Assembly (NCBI GenBank): GCA_964035545.1
Contig: OZ037767.1
Coordinates: 8,052,207-8,112,206 of the forward strand
From: Bugula neritina
Taxonomy: Eukaryota > Bryozoa > Gymnolaemata > Cheilostomatida > Bugulidae
Reading direction: 5' to 3'
Length of the DNA stretch: 60,000 nucleotides
The position numbers and the translations under genes were made by a program. This document shows positions 53,886 to 60,000 of this stretch, piece by piece. Every line of letters starts with the position of its first letter. Positions within the stretch are counted from its first letter, which is position 1. The notes below the pieces were generated by a model that ran no database searches, had not been told where the DNA came from, and saw only the letters and a list, made by a program, of their open reading frames with translations.

Positions 53886-56800
53886 TTAGAGGTGGTGCAC
53901 CAGGCTTTCTATCTCTTCTGTACTTGGATCGAGGATATGGGACCAGGCCTCGATTGCGCTATCCAGGACGCACTCTCGGTAAGGAAGTGCCATACTCTGC
54001 CCGTGACGGGGCAATTGTGGGTGGGTTGGCTGAGTCTGTTCTTCTATCTGGTTGCCTGGTGCTCCAGATATCCAATACTGGCGGGCGACCAGGGCCCGAG
54101 GCATTGCCAGTATTGGAGAGTCCTCTTCGTCTCTGCCTGCGAGGTGGTCGCCGTATAGAGTGCCCTGCTCCTCCCCAGCTGTGAGCTGGAGCTCAACCGG
54201 TTCGGGGTCAGGGCCACTAACGCTGGCGGAACACACCTCGGAAGAGGGGGTGTCGTACTGCTGGCTGCGGGGAGCTGGTGGGGGAGGGGAGTCGGATCGA
54301 CTGGCCTCCTCGGTATCCTTACGCTCCTCTGTTTGGGTATCCGGCGAGGTAATTCCCATAGCTGATGCTAGGGTCTGAATAACAGTGTTTAAATTATACT
54401 TAGGGGTATCAGGATTAGAATTCAACTTGAGCTGTAACTCACGTGCTAGCTGTGTGAAATCTTCTTCTTGGTGGAATTCTCCGGGGTGATGGAGGGAATT
54501 TCCAGCCAAGATGGGGTGGTCGTCCGTACTGGGTGGGTTTTCTTCATGAGGGGGCCACTCCAGGTGCCCTACAGCATAGTCTGCCAGATACCTGGGGGGT
54601 CTTCTTGACCGCTGGCTCCTCTCAATTGGAACAGGCACCTGTGGTGTTGGTGGCTCCTGGGCTACCCTAGTAGGGGGGTCCCCGCCTTCACCCAACACGG
54701 GGGTGGGGGTGTCCTCCCCCAGGGAGGGTGGTGGTCCTAGGGCTTGCCGCTGTTCCTGTTCCCGCTCTTCTCTCTGCTGTTGCTCCAGCTGCTCTATCAA
54801 GGCGGCCTGCTCCTGGTCCGACTCTCTGGGAACCACAATTTCCACCTCTCGGGGCTGGGTGGCCCGTCCTCGACGGTTGGGCTGGCGGTGGGGCTCCAGG
54901 AGGGGTGGAGCCTCACCCACTGCGTCTGGGCTGGCATGGTAAGGCTTCAGGCGCTGCTCGCTCTGGACCGAGACCTGTCCAGAGCGCTCCACACGGTATG
55001 TGTGGTTGGGCAGCACCTCCACTACACAGTAGGGACCGACGAACTTGGGCTGAAGTTTAGCCGACTGTCCGCGTCGCCTACGGTAGCTCACCATCCAGAC
55101 CCAGTCTCCCACTTGGTACAACGAGGGCTCTTCCGAGTCCTCTGTGCGGGTCTGCCACTGCTGGGTACGCAGTGCATCATGAGCTTTGCCCATGATGTCT
55201 ATCAGACCCTCCACATATTCGTGTACCGGTGACTCGGGGGCAGGAACATGGTATGTCAGGTGTTCCGGAACCCGCGTCTCTCGGCCTAGCATCAGGAAGT
55301 TTGGGGTCTCCTGCGTGGCGGAGTGTGGTGTGCTGCGGTAAGCCCGCATGATTTGCGGCAGCACCACGTCCCATTCTTCCTGACCTCGACCAAGGAGCAG
55401 GCTCCTGAGGGCGTCACCCAACATCCTGTTGTTCCGCTCGACGACTCCGTTCCCTTGCGGGTGATATGGGGTGGTCCGACTCTGGTTCACCCCCCATATC
55501 CGGCAGAGGTCTCCCATGAGCTGGGACTGGAACTGGGCACCCTGGTTCGTATGTATCTGCTCGGGTAAACCGAGGTAACAGAACACATGTTGGTCCAGGG
55601 TCCGGGCCACCGTGGGGGCTGTTGCGTCTGGAATAGCCAGAGCATCTGCCCACCGGGTAAAGTGGTCCGTGAGCACCAGTATCCAGGTGTTCCCTCTGGC
55701 GGATAACGGCATAGGCCCGACGAGGTCTACCGCCACTACTTGCCACGGTCGACCAGCGTATAGCCGGCGTCGACCAGTGGTTTCCGTGGGGCGGCCATGC
55801 TTGCTAGCTTGGCAGACCTCGCATTGCCGTACCCGCAGTCGTACGTCCCGAGTCATTCCGGGCCAATACCAACGCAGCCGCAGACACCTGATGACCCGAC
55901 TGACTCCAGAATGAGCCTGCTTATGGGTGTCCCAGATCAGTTCCCGTCGGAGGGCGCGTGGACAGACGACGCGGTCCCTCTCTTGCTGACGGTTGTCTGC
56001 TGCTAACGTTATCATCAGGAGGCCATCAGGACTGACCTTGAGGGCATCCCAGCGACGACAGAGGAGTTGGAACTCAACGTCTCCCTGCCGTTGCTGCTCC
56101 TCGCTAGGTCGTCGGCCCTCCTTCTTGGCCCGGAAAATGTCCGCTACCGCGCCGGGTAGCGTCTCCTGGAGTCGGCACAGCTCCTTGACATTCTGGTACA
56201 GAGTGGGGTTGGCGTGGAGCGCCTGGACGTCGTCTGAGTGGGTTTCGGTCCGAAGATGGCCGTGCTCCCACCGATAGACGGCGCCCTCCCCTAACTCTGT
56301 TTCCACGTCAAGGCGAGCGGGTCCCCCGTCCCGCTTCTCAATGTGCAGGCACTGCTTACAGTCTCCTACCGGCCGGCGGCTCATGCCGTCAGCGTTCCCG
56401 TGCTTCCGGCCAGCACGGTGTTCTATCCGGTAAGAGAACTCGGCAAGAATCTCTAGCCAACGAGCCACCTGGCTCGAGGGCTCTGCACGTTTACACAGCC
56501 ATATCAGTGATGCATGGTCTGTTCGCAAACGGAACGTTCTCCCATACAGATATGGCCGAAAGTGCTTGACCGCCTTGACTACTGCTAGGAGTTCCTTCCT
56601 AGTGGTGCAGTAGTTCTTCTCGGCGGCCGCGAGAGTCTTGCTGTAGTAAGCTACGACCACCTCACTTCCACCCTGAACTTGAGACAGGATAGCTCCCACG
56701 CTGTGGTCGCTGGCGTCAGTGTCCAGGATGTACTCTTGGGCTGGGTCAGGATACGCCAGAATTGGCGCCTCCATTAGCCGCTGCTTGAGGTGGTCAAATG

Positions 56801-58319
56801 CCTGCTGCTCCTCCTGTGTCCACTGCCACCGGACCCCCTTTGCGGTCAGCCGATTTAACGGCTGAGCCACTCCTGCGAAGCCAGGTATGTACTGCCGGTA
56901 GTACCCTACTAGGCCCAGGAACGCGCGCAACTCAGGGAGGTCACGGGGGACAGTCCACTCCTTCACAGCCTGTACCTTCTCCGGGTCGGTAGCGACCCCG
57001 TCACGGCCAACCACATGGCCAAGGTACGTGACTTCCGGCTGCAGGAGTGCACACTTGGAGGGCTTTAGCTTCAGTCCAGCTGCCCGGAGACGGTCAAAGA
57101 CCTCCCGCAGACGACTGACATGGGTCGAGAAGTCTGGGGAGATGACAATGACGTCGTCCAGATAGATGAGGAGGGTCTTCCAGTGTAACCCACTGAGGAC
57201 CTGCTCCATGAGCCGTTGGAAAGTTGCCGGAGCGGACGTTAATCCAAATGGCAGTACTTTCCACTTCCAGAGCCCGTCGCGGGTGATGAATGCTGCTTTA
57301 TCCTGGGCATCAGGACTGAGGGGTACTTGCCAGTACCCGCTAAGCAGATCCAAAGTACTGAAGTACTTGCTACCCGCGAGGGCATCTAAAGACTCATCTA
57401 TCCGTGGGAGAGGGTAGGCGTCCTGGATGGTAACACTGTTGAGTCTGCGGTAGTCCACGCAGAATCTCCAGCTACCATCCTTCTTCTTGACCAGGACTAC
57501 TGGAGAGCTCCACGCACCGTGGGCAGGCTCAATCAGATCCCGGTCGAGAAGATCCTGTACCTGTCGGCTCACCTCCTTCTCCTTCTCCGGGCCTAGACGC
57601 CGGGTAGGCTGCCTGATGGGAGTGGTGCCGGCTGCCAGGGGTATCTCGTGGGAGATGACCTTGGTCAGCCCCATGTCTCCATCGCCACGACTGAAGACAT
57701 CACTGTACTCCGCAAGTAGTTGAGCCAGTACTTGGCGTTCAGTACTACTTGTACAGTTTCCACACGCTCCATCATATAGGTCAGCCATATGCTCTGGGAC
57801 TGCTCCTCGTCTGGTGTGAGGGGGGTTCCCCTGGGTGTCGGTCACTGTCTCCAGTGCCGGACCCACATCCGCTTCCTGGATGGAGTGGTACTTCCCCACC
57901 AGCGCTCCAGCCGATAATCGGACAGGTTCCGTGAAGGGGTTGATGCACTGCACGAGGAGCTCCTGCCGACAATCTAGCCGATTCAGGCTGTTTGCTAGTC
58001 GGATCGCTCCGTGTGTTCCCTCAACCACCCCCAGGCCGGCGATCCCCTTGCAGTTGACTCTGCAGCGAAGAGTCGCCTGGGATCTCCCCGGAACCGTGCA
58101 GTCCCGCACTACCTGGACTCCGCCCACCAAGGGCCTTCCGAACTTGTCGACGCAGACAAGCTCCTTCCCAGCCATCACCACCACTGACTTCTGGAAATCC
58201 ATGTGACACTGGTGTTTTTCCAGAAACGGCATTCCCAGGATGGCGTCCTCCTTCAGCTGGCTGACTATGAACGTCTCGTGAATTGCTTGATCACGGACGC
58301 GTCCAGGTAGTGAAATGAC
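53886..58319 (-). CDS. pol: Gypsy-2 pol, 5'-truncated, integrase active-site change
   Basis: The open frame runs to an ATG at 58379 (1497 codons), but the first 20 or so codons are antisense to the neighbouring pol fragment; genuine pol starts near VISLPGRV. Protease is therefore missing its active site. Present: RT YLDD (residues 406-409), RNase H TDASD (554) and TDH (620), integrase zinc site H819, H823, C853, C856, and D885 and E981 of the triad. The middle triad residue is Asn 945 (codon 55545..55547), where Gypsy-1 and the sister fragment have Asp. After the GPY/F region comes an acidic, Ser/Pro-rich extension of more than 200 residues. Confidence 0.9.
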   Translation of the reverse strand, partial: VISLPGRVRDQAIHETFIVSQLKEDAILGMPFLEKHQCHMDFQKSVVVMAGKELVCVDKFGRPLVGGVQVVRDCTVPGRSQATLRCRVNCKGIAGLGVVEGTHGAIRLANSLNRLDCRQELLVQCINPFTEPVRLSAGALVGKYHSIQEADVGPALETVTDTQGNPPHTRRGAVPEHMADLYDGACGNCTSSTERQVLAQLLAEYSDVFSRGDGDMGLTKVISHEIPLAAGTTPIRQPTRRLGPEKEKEVSRQVQDLLDRDLIEPAHGAWSSPVVLVKKKDGSWRFCVDYRRLNSVTIQDAYPLPRIDESLDALAGSKYFSTLDLLSGYWQVPLSPDAQDKAAFITRDGLWKWKVLPFGLTSAPATFQRLMEQVLSGLHWKTLLIYLDDVIVISPDFSTHVSRLREVFDRLRAAGLKLKPSKCALLQPEVTYLGHVVGRDGVATDPEKVQAVKEWTVPRDLPELRAFLGLVGYYRQYIPGFAGVAQPLNRLTAKGVRWQWTQEEQQAFDHLKQRLMEAPILAYPDPAQEYILDTDASDHSVGAILSQVQGGSEVVVAYYSKTLAAAEKNYCTTRKELLAVVKAVKHFRPYLYGRTFRLRTDHASLIWLCKRAEPSSQVARWLEILAEFSYRIEHRAGRKHGNADGMSRRPVGDCKQCLHIEKRDGGPARLDVETELGEGAVYRWEHGHLRTETHSDDVQALHANPTLYQNVKELCRLQETLPGAVADIFRAKKEGRRPSEEQQRQGDVEFQLLCRRWDALKVSPDGLLMITLAADNRQQERDRVVCPRALRRELIWDTHKQAHSGVSRVIRCLRLRWYWPGMTRDVRLRVRQCEVCQASKHGRPTETTGRRRLYAGRPWQVVAVDLVGPMPLSARGNTWILVLTDHFTRWADALAIPDATAPTVARTLDQHVFCYLGLPEQIHTNQGAQFQSQLMGDLCRIWGVNQSRTTPYHPQGNGVVERNNRMLGDALRSLLLGRGQEEWDVVLPQIMRAYRSTPHSATQETPNFLMLGRETRVPEHLTYHVPAPESPVHEYVEGLIDIMGKAHDALRTQQWQTRTEDSEEPSLYQVGDWVWMVSYRRRRGQSAKLQPKFVGPYCVVEVLPNHTYRVERSGQVSVQSEQRLKPYHASPDAVGEAPPLLEPHRQPNRRGRATQPREVEIVVPRESDQEQAALIEQLEQQQREEREQEQRQALGPPPSLGEDTPTPVLGEGGDPPTRVAQEPPTPQVPVPIERSQRSRRPPRYLADYAVGHLEWPPHEENPPSTDDHPILAGNSLHHPGEFHQEEDFTQLARELQLKLNSNPDTPKYNLNTVIQTLASAMGITSPDTQTEERKDTEEASRSDSPPPPAPRSQQYDTPSSEVCSASVSGPDPEPVELQLTAGEEQGTLYGDHLAGRDEEDSPILAMPRALVARQYWISGAPGNQIEEQTQPTHPQLPRHGQSMALPYRECVLDSAIEAWSHILDPSTEEIESLVHHL

Positions 58320-60000
58320 GTCGTATGTCCACGTGCCCTCCGGCGGGAAATAATCTGGGACAACCATAAACAGGCCCATTCAGGGGCCAGTCGGGTCATC
58401 AGATGTCTGAGACTGCGCTGGTACTGGCCCGGACTGACTCGGGACGTACGACTGCGGATACGGCAGTGCGAGGTCTGCCAGGCTAGTAAACATGGCCGCC
58501 CTACCGAGACCACCGGTCGACGCCGGCTATACGCTGGTTGGCCATGGCAGGTAGTGGCCGTGGATCTAGTCGGACCTATGCCGTTATCCGCCAGAGGGAA
58601 CACCTGGATACTGGTGCTCTCGGACCACTTCACTCGGTGGGCTGATGCGCTGGCTATACCAGATGCATCAGCTCCCACCGTGGCCCGAACCCTGGATCAG
58701 CATGTATTCTGTTATTTCGGGCTTCCCGAGCAGATTCACACTGACCAGGGGGCCCAGTTCCAGTCCCAACTGATGGGAGACCTCTGCCGGATATGGGGGG
58801 TGAACCAAAGCCGGACGACCCCATATCACCCGCAAGGGAACGGAGTCGTAGAGAGGAACAACCGGATGTTAGGAGATGCCCTCCGAAGCCTGCTCTTGGG
58901 CCGAGGCCAGGAAGAATGGGACGTGGTACTACCCCAAATCATGCGGGCCTACCGCAGTACACCACACTCCAGCACCCTGGAGACCCCAAACTTCCTGATG
59001 CTCGGCCGAGAGACTCGCGTCCCGGAGCACCTAACCTACCATGTTCCTGCACCCGAGGCCCCCGTACATGAGTACGTGGGAAAGCTCATCGAGACGATGG
59101 AGCAGGCTCATGAAGCACTGCGCGAGCAGCAGTGGCAGACGAGGACAGAAGACTCCGAGGAGCCACCACTATACCAAGTAGGAGACTGGGTATGGATGGT
59201 GAGCTACCGCCGGAGGCGCGGACAGTCGGCTAAACTTCAGCCCAAGTTCGTGGGGCCATACTGCGTCATAGAGGTTTTACCGAACCACACATACCGTGTG
59301 GAACGCTCAGGGCAGGTCTCAGTCCAAAACGAGCAGCGGTTAAAACCCTATGAGGGCAGCCCCGACGCTGCGGGGCAGGCTCCCCCCCTACTCGAGCCGG
59401 CTCGCCAGCCCATCTCCCGAGGACGGGTGGCTCGGCCCAGAGAGTGGGAGATCGCAGTCCAGGACCCAGTGGAACCGGACCAGACACCAGAACCCCCTCC
59501 TCTACCTGGTCCACCAGTTGCACCGACTCCAGAGCCGGCCCCGGTGCCAGAAAGAGCACCTCAGGCTGAGGGAGGTGACCCAGGGATCTCTGCCCCTACC
59601 GCACCTCCACCACAGCCTGAGGCACCTGTAGAGCTGGACAGACAGGCCAGAAGCAGAAGACCTCCTGGGTATCTGGCCGATTATCACGTAGGACCCGTGG
59701 ATTTACCCCCACAAGGGCAGAATTCGCCTAGTACAGGCAGCAACCCACATTCCTACGGGCCTAGATACCCTGCCAGAGATACTACTATTGAGATCACGTA
59801 CCGAAGATCGGCAGATACTGAGAGCGTGGAGTTGCCCCACCGAAATGCGCCGTGGAATATGACCGAACATGTGACACGAGGTTCGGTCATTTCAACTCCA
59901 GTCTCAGTATCGCCGACACGTACAAATCTTAACTCGGATCCTTATGATATGGTTCTCCCGCTGCCGGAGTCATCAGCTGACCACATGGGTACTAGAGTAG
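58317..60000 (+). CDS. pol: Sister-element pol fragment: integrase and tail, runs off the window
   Basis: One frame is open from 58317 to the window end with no stop, although it has no start. It begins VVCPRALRRE, in the spacer before integrase, then has the zinc site (HKQAH, CEVCQ), the D, D, E triad (VAVDLVGP; HTDQGAQF; VVERNN), KFVGPY, and a Pro-rich tail that differs from that of Gypsy-2. Nucleotide identity to the inverted Gypsy-2 copy is about 90% by eye. It lies head to head with Gypsy-2. Confidence 0.9.

Larger units (their letters stand above)
53132..58319 (-). mobile_element. Gypsy-2: Ty3/Gypsy element truncated in the protease region
   Basis: One LTR (3' side), polypurine tract and a long pol ORF on the minus strand; gag, primer site and 5' LTR are missing because the element ends at an inverted junction (58317..58322). 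Related to Gypsy-1 but a different subfamily with a longer, unrelated LTR. Confidence 0.9.

Noticed and set aside
58320-58379. N-terminal 20 codons of the 1497-codon Gypsy-2 ORF
   Set aside because: They are antisense to the sister pol (CPRALRRE...), created by the inverted junction.

Overview
The window looks like AT-rich nuclear DNA from an invertebrate animal: long GT-AG introns, extracellular-domain exons with phase-1 boundaries, and Ty3/Gypsy, LINE, SINE and MITE insertions. The mix of fucolectin-type (FTP), fibronectin III (FN3), receptor-phosphatase-like membrane-proximal and sushi modules suggests a lophotrochozoan, perhaps a colonial one such as a bryozoan. That assignment is a guess; nothing in the sequence fixes the species.

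The backbone is a tandem duplication of one cell-surface receptor gene on the + strand. Copy B is complete (21028..39429). I can assemble it by hand into 22 exons with consistent phases and an open frame of 1296 codons: signal peptide, three FTP modules, five FN3-like modules, a membrane-proximal module with an R-S-K-R processing site, a sushi module, one transmembrane helix and a tail of about 70 residues with several tyrosine motifs. Copy A (1..12245) is cut by the window edge and keeps the last 14 exons (762 codons plus stop), all intact. Downstream of each copy lies the same broken remnant of a third paralogue (15296..15972 and 42856..43512), so the duplicated unit already carried a dead copy. 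Homology between the units runs to about 17004 in A and 53117 in B.

Comparing A with B gives clean empty sites for many insertions. A alone has a 3.7 kb palindromic foldback element (2772..6488), a 50-bp LTR scrap and an LTR-like block. B alone has a hairpin MITE, a long (TA)n tract, a 5'-truncated LINE, a solo LTR, and an almost intact Ty3/Gypsy element (44541..52025). The single-copy parts hold a tRNA-derived SINE (17512..17719) and a TTAA-flanked MITE (25303..26069).

The right quarter is retrotransposon. Gypsy-1 (minus strand) has two 305-bp LTRs differing at 2 sites, a tRNA-Leu-type primer site, gag, pol in the -1 frame behind a slippery heptamer and a 10-bp GC hairpin, and a separate third ORF with a C2H2 zinc finger. 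Gypsy-2 (minus strand, from 53132) has one LTR and a long pol. It is cut at the protease region and abuts, head to head at the palindrome GACGTC (58317..58322), a + strand pol fragment of a sister element that runs off the window.
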